DNA of 51,426 nucleotides, taken from positions 1 through 51,426 of the forward strand of contig CANIBQ010000033.1 in assembly GCA_947465645.1 (NCBI GenBank). The letters are read 5' to 3'. Under the pieces are notes generated by a model. It was given only the letters and a program-made list of their open reading frames with translations. It had not been told where the DNA came from and ran no database searches. Source of the stretch: Acidobacteriota bacterium (GTDB taxonomy: Bacteria; Acidobacteriota; Vicinamibacteria; Vicinamibacterales; UBA2999). Within the stretch, counting starts at the first letter, position 1. Every line of letters begins with the position of its first letter. Positions 16,727 through 24,750 of this stretch are shown here, in pieces. Both the position numbers and the translations under genes were made by a program.

Positions 16727-18154
16727 TCAGTCCTCGACCCGGTCGAACACCTGCATGCTGCTGTAATCCTGGTCCCCGACCTTGCCCTTGGTCGTGATCG
16801 TCAGCACGGCGCCGTCTGCTGACAGCTTCCAGGTCCCGGTCTCGATGACCGCGCCCTTGATCTTCCCGGTGCGCTCGAGCGTCAGCGGATCGATGCGCTT
16901 GACCGCAAACGTCTCGACCGCGCTGCCCCGGGCCGGGGAGTCGCTGCCGTCCGGCTTTGCCGTGTACTCCACGCGGAAGGATCCGGTGTCGTTGGCGACG
17001 ATCTGCGTGTCGATCATGTACGAGAGGGCGCCGCCCTCCGCCGGCGTGATGTGCAGCACCCGGCGCTCCGGTGCGCTGCCGTCGCGCCCGTCAAGCCCCG
17101 CGCGGCGCCAGCTCACTTCGAAGTTGGACTTGCCCCGGTTCAGGGTCCACCGCCCCGGAAAATCGGCGCGGGCGGCGGCTGCCGGCCTGCCCGCGGCAGG
17201 GCGGGCGGAGGTCGTGCGCTTCAGGGCTGCCGCCTTGAGCTCGGCGATCCTCGTCCGGAACTCCGGATAGAGCGTCGCCTTCCCGCCGAAGGCCGCTTCC
17301 TGCGGGATGTCGTACATCACCTGGAATTCCTTGTGCGTCTCGTACTGCCCGGGCAGATAGTGCGGCACGAAGTGCTTCGCCTGGCCGATGCGCTCGTCGG
17401 CGACTTCAAACGGATTGCAGTCGGCCTGGCCTCGCGCGCCCTGGCGGAACGCCACCTTCTCGAGCGCCCAGTTGGTCGTGCGCGTCAGCGGCTCGGCGAG
17501 ATAGCCGGGATCGTCGATGATCGCGATCAGCATCAGCGTGTCAGCCTGGCGCAGGAACCATTCGGTGGTGATCGCCTGGTCGCTGTGCGGGGTGCCGTTG
17601 CGCTGCAGGTAACCGGCCTTGATGTGGGTCGTGGTCACCTTCAGCGCGTTGCCTTCCCACACCCCGGTGGAGAAGCCGGCGAAGGTATGCGGCGCGTACT
17701 CCGGCGGATGCGGGCGTCCGTCCATCCAGACCGTCCGCTCGCTGATGCCCAGCAGGATGTCGTACCGCTGCACCTGGTAGGTCAGCGGATCCACGACCTT
17801 GGCGATCTCCAGGCCGGTCGGTCCGCGCAGGCCGTAGATGCCGGTGTGGGGGCGGCACTGTTCCTCGGGAATCGCGAACCACCCTGGATCCCAGCTTGCC
17901 GAGGCGAAGACACCCGCTTCGTTGAGCGGCAAGCCGGTGAAATCGCCGACCAGCAGTCCCGAACGGCGGTCCCACAGATCCTCGTGAAACAGGTCGGTCC
18001 AATATCCTTCGATGTCCACGCCGACCGTCACGTACGGCAGGCCCTGCGCCGAAGGCTGCATCGGCCCAACGGTGTCCTGCGCGTAGAGCGGCCGGCAGAG
18101 GAGCATCGCGGCGAGAACCAACAACGCCGGGCACCGTTTCATCTTGGGTTTCAT
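16727..18154 (-). CDS. DUF6152-partner family protein with extra C-terminal domain
   Basis: A 475-residue exported protein with a signal peptide ending LYA (about 25). The central part (about 60-260) carries the partner-family motifs: EEQCRP, WMDGR, GVWEGNALKVTT, RNGTPHSDQ and DDPGYLAEP. A Lys/Ala/Pro-rich linker (about 300-330) leads to a C-terminal beta-rich domain of about 140 residues beginning FPGRWTLNRGKSNFE, which looks lipocalin- or DUF-like and is not shared with the other three family members. It lies between the 18165 gene (10-base gap) and the MBL gene (1-base gap). Function unknown. Confidence 0.75.
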   Translation of the reverse strand: MKPKMKRCPALLVLAAMLLCRPLYAQDTVGPMQPSAQGLPYVTVGVDIEGYWTDLFHEDLWDRRSGLLVGDFTGLPLNEAGVFASASWDPGWFAIPEEQCRPHTGIYGLRGPTGLEIAKVVDPLTYQVQRYDILLGISERTVWMDGRPHPPEYAPHTFAGFSTGVWEGNALKVTTTHIKAGYLQRNGTPHSDQAITTEWFLRQADTLMLIAIIDDPGYLAEPLTRTTNWALEKVAFRQGARGQADCNPFEVADERIGQAKHFVPHYLPGQYETHKEFQVMYDIPQEAAFGGKATLYPEFRTRIAELKAAALKRTTSARPAAGRPAAAARADFPGRWTLNRGKSNFEVSWRRAGLDGRDGSAPERRVLHITPAEGGALSYMIDTQIVANDTGSFRVEYTAKPDGSDSPARGSAVETFAVKRIDPLTLERTGKIKGAVIETGTWKLSADGAVLTITTKGKVGDQDYSSMQVFDRVED

Positions 18155-18164
18155 ATCGGCACCT

Positions 18165-18959
18165 CTACTTGTGCGCCACGCAGGGCGTCGGAGCGAACTT
18201 CGAGTTGTCCGGCTCCTTCTTGAAATGCGTGCTGGTCACGAACGGCTCGTTGAGATAGGTCGGGTCGTCGACGATGCTCGTGACCACGAGCCAGACGTCG
18301 CCGTTGGTCATCGTCGCGCGGACGAAATATTCGGTGAGCACGGCCTTGTCGCTGTAGGGCACGCCGTTCATGCGCAGGTACCCCGCGCGCATGTTCGTCG
18401 TCACCACCTTGAGCGCCCCGCTCGGCGCCTGCCCGGCCCGGCCGCGCGCAGCGACACCCGGGGTCGAGGACACCGGGAGCTCCCACAGGGCAGACGACTG
18501 CCCCTGCCAGGTCGGCGCTCCCTGCGCCGGCTTGCCGCCGTAGCGCAGTACACGTTCCTGGGTGCCGGCATCGAACTTCACCTGCAGCGCATCGTCATCG
18601 AGCCATGCGATGTTGAGGCGCCCGGGCATGCGCATGACGGAGGCGGCGCCGTAGACCTTGCACTGGAGCCCGCCGGCATCGTCTGCCTTCGCGTCCCAGT
18701 TATCGGCCACCTTGCGGCCCTCCGAGTTCAGCGGAATCGCGGCGTAGTCGTATCGCGGCGGCGTCACCATGCGCCAGCGCCAGTCCTCGGTCACCACCGA
18801 CACCCAGGTGCCCGTCAGGTCGATCGGCGCCGCGGCCTTCAGGGTTCGCGGCAGTTCGGGCGCGGGGCCCTGCTCGACGGCGCGCTGGCCCTGCGCGGCC
18901 GCCAGCGTCGTCACCGTCAAGGTGAACGCGACAGCGAGAATTGAAACGTTCCTCATCAT
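18165..18959 (-). CDS. DUF6152-partner family exported protein, divergent
   Basis: A 264-residue protein with a signal peptide ending AAA (about 22). The partner motifs are recognisable but worn in the N-terminal half: LQCKVYG, then GALKVVTTNMRAGYLRMNG, PYSDK, and DDPTYLNEP near the C-terminus. The GYLRMNG/PYSD/DDPTYL segment is closest to the gene ending at 16727, so these two form one branch. It differs from other members by lacking the DGR motif and the His of PHSD. It follows DUF6152 copy 2 in the same operon after a heptamer-type repeat. Function unknown. Confidence 0.72.
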   Translation of the reverse strand: MMRNVSILAVAFTLTVTTLAAAQGQRAVEQGPAPELPRTLKAAAPIDLTGTWVSVVTEDWRWRMVTPPRYDYAAIPLNSEGRKVADNWDAKADDAGGLQCKVYGAASVMRMPGRLNIAWLDDDALQVKFDAGTQERVLRYGGKPAQGAPTWQGQSSALWELPVSSTPGVAARGRAGQAPSGALKVVTTNMRAGYLRMNGVPYSDKAVLTEYFVRATMTNGDVWLVVTSIVDDPTYLNEPFVTSTHFKKEPDNSKFAPTPCVAHK

Positions 18960-18971
18960 GAGCTTCCCGTG

Positions 18972-19014
18972 TTTTGCCCTTTGCCCTTTTACCTTTTACC
19001 TTTGCCCTTTGACT
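18972..19014. repeat. Seven-base period repeat (TTTGCCC/TTTTACC)
   Basis: Six imperfect heptamers of the types TTTGCCC and TTTTACC run in tandem. They occupy almost the whole gap between two operon genes and begin three bases after the stop of DUF6152 copy 2 (minus strand). This AT-rich tract stands out from the surrounding GC-rich DNA. Confidence 0.75.
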
Positions 19015-19017
19015 GCC

Positions 19018-19404
19018 TCAGTCGAACTCGCCGCCCCACCGCCATTGATCGGCGGGCCGGTAGATCGTGCGAACGCGAACGCGGTAGTCACCGGCGGTCC
19101 GCGACGGGTCGCCCGTGATGATCAGGTGGTCTCCCACCTTGAGCGTGTCCCGCGCCACGCCCTGGTTCCCCAGCTGCCCGCCGCTGCCCCATTCGGCCGA
19201 CCAGCGCTGCGACTGGCCCTTGGCGTCCTTCGCCACGATCTGGACGAACGAGTGCGGGTTGCGCCAGAGGAACTGCACGAGGTCGCCTTCGATCGTGACT
19301 TTCTTGCTCTCGATATAGGTGGCCGCAAAGGAATGATGCGCATACGCGCGGCCGGCGAGCAGCGAGGCGACGATGAGACCAGCGACGATCAGTAAACGTT
19401 TCAT
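19018..19404 (-). CDS. DUF6152 family exported protein (copy 2)
   Basis: A 128-residue protein with a signal peptide (1-22, ending AYA) followed at once by HHSFAATY, giving a predicted mature N-terminus of His-His. The family motif WRNPH lies at 47-51, and a beta-rich body includes LKVGDHLIITGDPSR. Function is unknown. It lies between the MBL gene ending at 19443 and the partner-family gene at 18165-18959, in a six-gene operon. Position and spacing of the HH and NPH residues are identical to copy 1 (residues 23-24 and 51). Confidence 0.85.
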   Translation of the reverse strand: MKRLLIVAGLIVASLLAGRAYAHHSFAATYIESKKVTIEGDLVQFLWRNPHSFVQIVAKDAKGQSQRWSAEWGSGGQLGNQGVARDTLKVGDHLIITGDPSRTAGDYRVRVRTIYRPADQWRWGGEFD

Positions 19405-19423
19405 GACTATTCTCCTGGTACCC

Positions 19424-19445
19424 GGAGGCCTGAAGGCCTCCTCTA
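19424..19445. repeat. REP-like palindrome overlapping a stop codon
   Basis: The perfect palindrome GGAGGCCTGAAGGCCTCC (19424-19441) is followed by TCTAC. Read on the minus strand this gives GTAGA then the hairpin, the GTAG foot of REP-like elements. The TAG of the foot is the stop codon of the MBL gene that ends at 19443. A near-identical element is at 43816-43838. Confidence 0.75.
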
Positions 19446-20477
19446 CCGAGCCGGCTTTCGCGCGGGCGCCGCGGGCTTGAGCTCTTTGTATACCGCTTCG
19501 ATGAACATGTCGGTGGTCCAGCGGCCGCTCGTCGCGCCGTACCTGAAGTCGTAGTCGAGCGTCGGCTTCGCGGCCTTCACCTGCTCGATCGTCATCCCCT
19601 TCTTGGCCATGTCGTCGATCCGGTCGCGGATCATCACCACCATGTTGCGGTACTCGACGACGTCCGATTCGTCGGAGAGCCGGCCGTGCCCGGGAATGAT
19701 TTTCGTGCCCCCCTCGGCATTGCTCTCGGGAATGGCGATATCGAGAATCCGGTTCAGCCCGTCGATCACGCCCTTGAGGCCGCCGCTGCGCTGGCCGTCG
19801 ATGATCGGGTACGACGTGGTCGAGAAGACGTCGCCGGCGCTGATGACATCGGACCTGCGGAAGTAGACGATGCTGTCGCCGTCGGTATGCGCGCCGGGCT
19901 GATGGATGATCTGGATTGATTCACCGTTGAACCACAACTCCTTCACATCCAGGTATGCGTCAGTCGGAATCGCGCCCTGCGGAAGCCTGGCCTCGCCGCC
20001 CTCGGGGGATGCGAGCTGCAACAGCATGTTTTCGTGGGACAGGATGGTGGCGCCCATGCCGCCGCGGCCCGCCGGCCTGGCGAGGCTCTCGTTCCCGCCG
20101 ATGTGGTCGGGATGAATGTGGGTGTTGATGATGTAGCGGATCGGGCCCTGCGAGATCTGCCGGACCGCGGCGCGGATGCGGTCGGTGGAGGCCGCCAGCC
20201 CGCTGTCCACGAGCAGCACGCCGTAGGCGCCGATGTAGGTGCCCGGGATGCGGGGCGGCCTGGTGGCCGGCTCGACCTGGAGCGTGACGTTGCCGCCGCC
20301 GCCGACCAGCATGTAGACCGTGGGCGCCACCTGCAACACGCGGATGTCCGCGGTCGCGGCGTTCGCGGGCGGAGCGGGCTGACCCTGGGCGGCGACTCCT
20401 CCGCTGGCGAACAGCGCTGCGGCAAGCGCTCCCGCAATACATACGATCGTTGTCGACCCGGCGACGCGTGCGTGCAT
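19443..20477 (-). CDS. Metallo-beta-lactamase-fold hydrolase, exported
   Basis: A 344-residue protein with a signal peptide ending VAA (about 30). The MBL motifs are HIHPDH (120-125), a His in PGAHTDGD with Asp in SAGDVF, and IPGHG further on. This pattern is the common MBL hydrolase type (glyoxalase-II-like order) rather than the B3 type of the other three MBL genes here. I placed the start at ATG 20477 because GGGAG lies just upstream and a signal peptide begins there; a longer frame to 20561 would overlap the upstream gene. Second gene of the leftward operon. Its TAG stop lies in a REP-like element. Substrate unknown. Confidence 0.86.
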   Translation of the reverse strand: MHARVAGSTTIVCIAGALAAALFASGGVAAQGQPAPPANAATADIRVLQVAPTVYMLVGGGGNVTLQVEPATRPPRIPGTYIGAYGVLLVDSGLAASTDRIRAAVRQISQGPIRYIINTHIHPDHIGGNESLARPAGRGGMGATILSHENMLLQLASPEGGEARLPQGAIPTDAYLDVKELWFNGESIQIIHQPGAHTDGDSIVYFRRSDVISAGDVFSTTSYPIIDGQRSGGLKGVIDGLNRILDIAIPESNAEGGTKIIPGHGRLSDESDVVEYRNMVVMIRDRIDDMAKKGMTIEQVKAAKPTLDYDFRYGATSGRWTTDMFIEAVYKELKPAAPARKPAR

Positions 20478-20523
20478 TGAGCGGCTCCCGAGATGAACGG
20501 CTGATTCAGTGAGCGACGCGTGA

Positions 20524-21498
20524 CTATAAACCGCGCGGGGGTTCCGCGACCAGCTTCTCATCCACGATCTTCAGGATCGCGTCGAAAAACCCGGTGATCG
20601 CCGCTGGCCCCAGCACGGCCGGATGCGGGCCCTGCCCCCGCTTCTGCAGGGCGAGCTCGATCTCCGCCAGGTCTTTCGGCCCGAGGAACGGATGGTTGCC
20701 GAGCGCGACATCCCACGGCCCGAGCTGCTTCAGCCGCAGCATGCTCTTCTTGAACGTCGGCCCGAGATCGGGCGCGTAGTGCAGCCCGAGCCCGCCCGGG
20801 GTGAGGGCGCGGTACGACCGGCCGCGATCCCGTACCTGGTACTCGACGGACGTCGCTCCGGGGGTGTGACCGGGCGTGAAGTGGAACTTGAACGTCGTGT
20901 CACCCACGGTGATCGCGTCGTTGTCCTTGAGCACGAGGTCGCGCCGGATGGCCATCGGGAAACCCTGCTGCCCGGCCGCGGACTGCTGGCGCTCGACCTC
21001 CGCCCAGTCCTCCGCGGAGAGGCCGACGCGGGCGCCGCTGATCTGCTTGAGGCGCGCCGCGCCGCTGGCGTGATCGGCGTGTGAGTGGGTGACGAAGACG
21101 TACTTGATGTGGGCCGGGTCGAAGCCCACCTTCCGGATGCTCGCGAGCAGCCAGTCAACGGTCTGGGCATAACCCGAGTCGATGAGCACAAGCCCGTCGG
21201 ACGTGGTGACGAGGTACACGCTCACGGTCTCGAAGCCGACGTAATAGACGTTGTCGAAGACCTTGAAGGGATTCTTCTGCTGGACCGAGAGCGGCCCGCT
21301 GCGTTCGGTCGCACCCCATGGCGACTTCGCGTTCCACTTGTTCTGGTTCGCCTGGGCCGCGCCGCGCGCGATGCCCTGGCTCCCGTCGCGCGGGCCGCCG
21401 CCCTGGCCACGGTTTTCGCCGCCGCGCCCGTCGCCCTGCGCGAGCGCGGTCGAAGACGCGAGCAGGCATGTCAGCAGGCCGATCAGCAGCCGATTCAT
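20524..21498 (-). CDS. B3-like metallo-beta-lactamase-fold hydrolase
   Basis: A 324-residue exported protein with a signal peptide (1-20, ending ALA) and a Gly/Gln/Arg-rich linker (about 21-60). The MBL core shows VFDNVYYVG, LIDSGYAQT, zinc motif HSHADH (138-143), TPGHTPGAT and GNHPF. It is the first gene of the six-gene leftward operon and the closest relative in the window of the MBL gene ending at 15739. The upstream region towards the divergent receptor holds a GTAGGCA repeat hairpin starting 15 bases before the ATG. The substrate is unknown; beta-lactamase activity is not implied. Confidence 0.87.
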   Translation of the reverse strand: MNRLLIGLLTCLLASSTALAQGDGRGGENRGQGGGPRDGSQGIARGAAQANQNKWNAKSPWGATERSGPLSVQQKNPFKVFDNVYYVGFETVSVYLVTTSDGLVLIDSGYAQTVDWLLASIRKVGFDPAHIKYVFVTHSHADHASGAARLKQISGARVGLSAEDWAEVERQQSAAGQQGFPMAIRRDLVLKDNDAITVGDTTFKFHFTPGHTPGATSVEYQVRDRGRSYRALTPGGLGLHYAPDLGPTFKKSMLRLKQLGPWDVALGNHPFLGPKDLAEIELALQKRGQGPHPAVLGPAAITGFFDAILKIVDEKLVAEPPRGL

Positions 21499-21512
21499 AC
21501 GGGCCTCCGGGA

Positions 21513-21594
21513 AGTAGGCAGTAAGCAGTAGGCAGTAGGCAGTGAGCGGTAGGCAGTCGAGAGTCTTACCGCCTACTGCCTACTGCCTACTGCC
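21513..21594. repeat. GTAGGCA-type inverted heptamer repeat
   Basis: Seven-base units of the type AGTAGGC run rightward from 21513 to about 21557. Inverted units of CCTACTG follow at about 21571-21594, so the whole could fold into one long hairpin. It lies in the divergent gap between the MBL operon and the receptor at 21722. A second copy is at 47661-47792. It lacks the spacer regularity of a CRISPR array. Confidence 0.8.
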
Positions 21595-21637
21595 GCCGCA
21601 CAGGATAGCACCTGTCCCCGGAAGTGATGGCAGGCGC

Positions 21638-21666
21638 TTGACATCGCCCATTCTGTCCCGTACTGT
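21638..21666 (+). promoter_or_regulatory. sigma70-type promoter of receptor gene 21722
   Basis: A consensus -35 TTGACA (21638-21643) is followed after 17 bases by TACTGT (21661-21666), a 3-of-6 match to the -10 box. It lies 56 bases before the ATG and just outside the repeat hairpin. Predicted from sequence only. Confidence 0.55.
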
Positions 21667-21721
21667 CACCCATCCCCCACACTCGTGGCTCGGGTGCCCG
21701 ACATACCAATCAAGGAGCTAC

Positions 21722-24700
21722 ATGATCTTCAGATTTGCGGCGATCCTCACGCTGCTGGGACTGGCGGTGCTGAACCCCGCCATCGCCTCGGCGCAGGGCG
21801 CGATCGCCGGCGTTGTCAAGGATGCGTCCGGCGCTGTGCTGCCAGGGGTGACGGTGGAAGCCGCCAGCCCCGCCCTGATCGAGAAAGTGCGCTCGGCCGT
21901 GACGGACGGCTCCGGGCAGTACCAGATCGTCAACCTGCCGCCTGGCGGCTACGCAGTGACCTTTACGCTGGCGGGGTTCAACACCTTCAAGCGTGACGGC
22001 ATCGAGCTGACGGGCAACTTCACCGCGACGGTCAACGGAGACCTCCGGGTCGGCGCCCTCGAAGAAACGATCACCGTCACCGGCGAAGCGCCCACCGTGG
22101 ACGTCCAGAACACCGCCCGGCAGCGCGTCGTCGACCGTGAGATCATCGAGAACATTCCCTCGGGCCGGAACATCTGGGCCCTCGGGGCGCTCAACCCCGG
22201 GATCACCACCAGCGTGCCCCAGGATGTCGGCGGCGCCGTGATCAACGCGACCACCGGCATGTCGTCGCACGGGAGCCGCAGCAACGACGGCTGGACGTCG
22301 ATGTCCGGGATCACCATGAACGCCATGGCGTCGCAGGGGTTCACGACGCGGCTGCTCTACAGCATGGCCAGCCTCCAGGAGGTCACGCTCGACTATTCGG
22401 CGAACACCGCCGAGGTGCCGACCGGTGGCGTGCGCATCAACATCATCCCGCGTGAGGGCGGCAACGCCTTCAACGGGACGTTCTTCTCCAGCCTCGCGAC
22501 CGGCGCGATGCAGGCGAACAATCTCAGCGACGACTTGAAGGCCCAGGGCCTGCGGACGCCAGACGCGGTGAAGAAGCTCTTCGACGTCAACCCGGGATTC
22601 GGCGGCCCGCTCCGGCGCGACAAGCTCTGGTTCTACGTCTCGGTGCTCTATTCCGGGTCGCAGCTGGACGTCGCGGACATGTTCGTCAACAAGAACGCGA
22701 ACAACCCGAACCTCTGGACCTATGACCCCGACCTGAACCAGCCGGCGTTCAAGGACACACACTACCAGGGCGGCGACGTGCGCCTCACCTGGCAGGCCAG
22801 CCCCCGGAACAAGATCGGCATTCTCGTTGCGGAACAGACCGGGTGCACGTGCGTGGGTGTCGTCTCCGCCACCATCGCTCCCGAGGCCGACATCCGCGAG
22901 CAGTTCCCGATCCAGCGCCGGCAGCTGGTCGACTGGACCTCGCCCCTCACCAGCCGCTTCCTGCTCGAGGCCGGCGGGGCCCTGCATTTCGGGCGCAGCG
23001 TGCGCCTGCCGTCGCTCCAGTCGGGCCCGAACATGATCACCGTCAACGAACAGTCGACCGGCCTCCGCTACCGCGCGGCCGACAACTTCCGCAACGGACC
23101 GAACCAGGCGCTCCATCTCCGGGCCGCCGCGTCGTATATCACCGGGACCCACGCCTACAAGGCGGGCCTCACGCACAGCCATGGGTACGAGGCGCGCGAC
23201 ACCAACGACGGAGGACAGCCGCTCACCTTCCGCTTCAACAACGGCGTGCCGAACCAGCTCACGCAGCGCGCGCTGCCGCTGATCGGCCGGGTCAACGTGG
23301 ATCACAACATCGGCTTCTACCTGCAGGACAAGTGGACGATGAGCCGCCTCACGGCGAGCTACGGATTCCGCTACGACTATTTCGGGACCGGTTTCCCGGA
23401 GCAGACCGCGGGACCGGCGATCCTGGCGCCGACGCGCAACCTCACCTTCCCCGCCGCCGACAACCTGTCGTGGCACGACATCAGCCCGCGCCTCGGCGCG
23501 AGCTACGACCTGCTCGGCAACGGCAAGACGGCGCTGAAGGTGAGCTTGAACAAGTACCTGCAGAATGAAGCCGCGGGATCGGCGCTCGCCTCCGATCCGA
23601 GCCCGCTGAACACCCTGGTTACCAACACCACCCGCTCCTGGACCGACGCCAACCGCAACTTCGTGCCCGACTGCAATCTGCTCAGCCCGGTCTTGAACGG
23701 GGAGTGCGGCGCGATGGCGAATGCGGCCTTCGGCACCCTGCGGCCCGGCGCAACCTACGATCCCGACCTCCTTCGGGGATGGGGCAAGCGGCAATCGAAC
23801 TGGGAGTTCTCGGCGGGCGTGCAGCACGAGCTGTTCCCGCGCACGTCGATCGACGTGGCCTACTTCCGCCGCAGCTACCAGAACTTCGTCGTCACCGACA
23901 ACCGGGCGGTGAGCGCGGCCGACTACGACCAGTTCAGCATCACCGCACCGTCCGACCCGCGCCTGCCCGGCGGCGGCGGCTACACCGTGTCTGGTCTCTA
24001 CGATCTGAAGCCGGCCAGCTTCGGCCGGGCCGCGGACAACTACGTCACCCTGTCGAGCAACTACGGCGACCAGGTCGAACGCTGGCAGGGGGTCGACGTG
24101 AACCTGAGCATGCGGCCGCAGAACGGGCTCCTGCTCCAGGGCGGCCTGAGCACCGGCAGCACGCTGACCGACATCTGCGAGGTTGCCGAGCAGCTCCCGG
24201 AATACCTGCTGGGGACGCCAGCCCTCGGGGGCGCCGGCGCGGCCGCGTCACCCCAGGTGGTCGCGGTGTCCACCGGCAACGGCGGCGCGCTGTCCAACCA
24301 GTGGATCCCCGCGCAGTTCTGCCGGCAGCAGTCGGCCTACCTGACCAACGTCAAGTTCTCCAGCAGCTACACCATCCCGCGCCTCGACGTGCTGGTCAGC
24401 GGAACGTTCCGCAGCATTCCCGGTCCCGAGATCTACGCGAACTACGTCGCGACCAACGCGGTGATCGCGCCGTCGCTGGGCCGTCCGCTCTCGGGCGGCG
24501 CGGCGAACCTGCCGGTGACGATCCTGGAACCGGGGACGTCGTACGGAGAGCGCTTGAACCAGGTGGACATGCGCGTCGGCAAGATCCTCCGGTTCGGCCG
24601 CACCAAGACGTCGCTGAACCTCGACCTCTACAACCTGTTCAACGTCAACTCGGTGCTGACCCTGAACAACGCGTTCGCCAGCTGGCAGCGCCCGACGTCG

Positions 24701-24748
24701 ATCCTGCTGGCCCGGTTCGCGAAGATCGGCATGCAGATCGACTTCTAA
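21722..24748 (+). CDS. Oar-like TonB-dependent receptor
   Basis: This receptor has 1008 residues: signal peptide (1-24, ending ASA), carboxypeptidase-regulatory domain (KDASGAVLPGVTVEAASPAL), TonB plug, and a barrel ending in GMQIDF. The start was placed at ATG 21722, preceded by AAGGAG at 21712 and followed by a clear signal peptide; the open frame to 21542 runs into the repeat. The Cys loop DANRNFVPDCNL with NGEC is present (Asp at about 642). Compared with its paralogues it has an insert of about 30 residues rich in Ala, Gly and Ser near residue 830-860. The amidohydrolase gene starts two bases after its stop. Confidence 0.92.
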   Translation: MIFRFAAILTLLGLAVLNPAIASAQGAIAGVVKDASGAVLPGVTVEAASPALIEKVRSAVTDGSGQYQIVNLPPGGYAVTFTLAGFNTFKRDGIELTGNFTATVNGDLRVGALEETITVTGEAPTVDVQNTARQRVVDREIIENIPSGRNIWALGALNPGITTSVPQDVGGAVINATTGMSSHGSRSNDGWTSMSGITMNAMASQGFTTRLLYSMASLQEVTLDYSANTAEVPTGGVRINIIPREGGNAFNGTFFSSLATGAMQANNLSDDLKAQGLRTPDAVKKLFDVNPGFGGPLRRDKLWFYVSVLYSGSQLDVADMFVNKNANNPNLWTYDPDLNQPAFKDTHYQGGDVRLTWQASPRNKIGILVAEQTGCTCVGVVSATIAPEADIREQFPIQRRQLVDWTSPLTSRFLLEAGGALHFGRSVRLPSLQSGPNMITVNEQSTGLRYRAADNFRNGPNQALHLRAAASYITGTHAYKAGLTHSHGYEARDTNDGGQPLTFRFNNGVPNQLTQRALPLIGRVNVDHNIGFYLQDKWTMSRLTASYGFRYDYFGTGFPEQTAGPAILAPTRNLTFPAADNLSWHDISPRLGASYDLLGNGKTALKVSLNKYLQNEAAGSALASDPSPLNTLVTNTTRSWTDANRNFVPDCNLLSPVLNGECGAMANAAFGTLRPGATYDPDLLRGWGKRQSNWEFSAGVQHELFPRTSIDVAYFRRSYQNFVVTDNRAVSAADYDQFSITAPSDPRLPGGGGYTVSGLYDLKPASFGRAADNYVTLSSNYGDQVERWQGVDVNLSMRPQNGLLLQGGLSTGSTLTDICEVAEQLPEYLLGTPALGGAGAAASPQVVAVSTGNGGALSNQWIPAQFCRQQSAYLTNVKFSSSYTIPRLDVLVSGTFRSIPGPEIYANYVATNAVIAPSLGRPLSGGAANLPVTILEPGTSYGERLNQVDMRVGKILRFGRTKTSLNLDLYNLFNVNSVLTLNNAFASWQRPTSILLARFAKIGMQIDF

Positions 24749-24750
24749 CG

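Noticed and set aside
21513..21594. Possible CRISPR array at the GTAGGCA repeats
   Set aside because: Units are only 7 bases long, run without spacers and turn over into an inverted arm; no cas genes are present.
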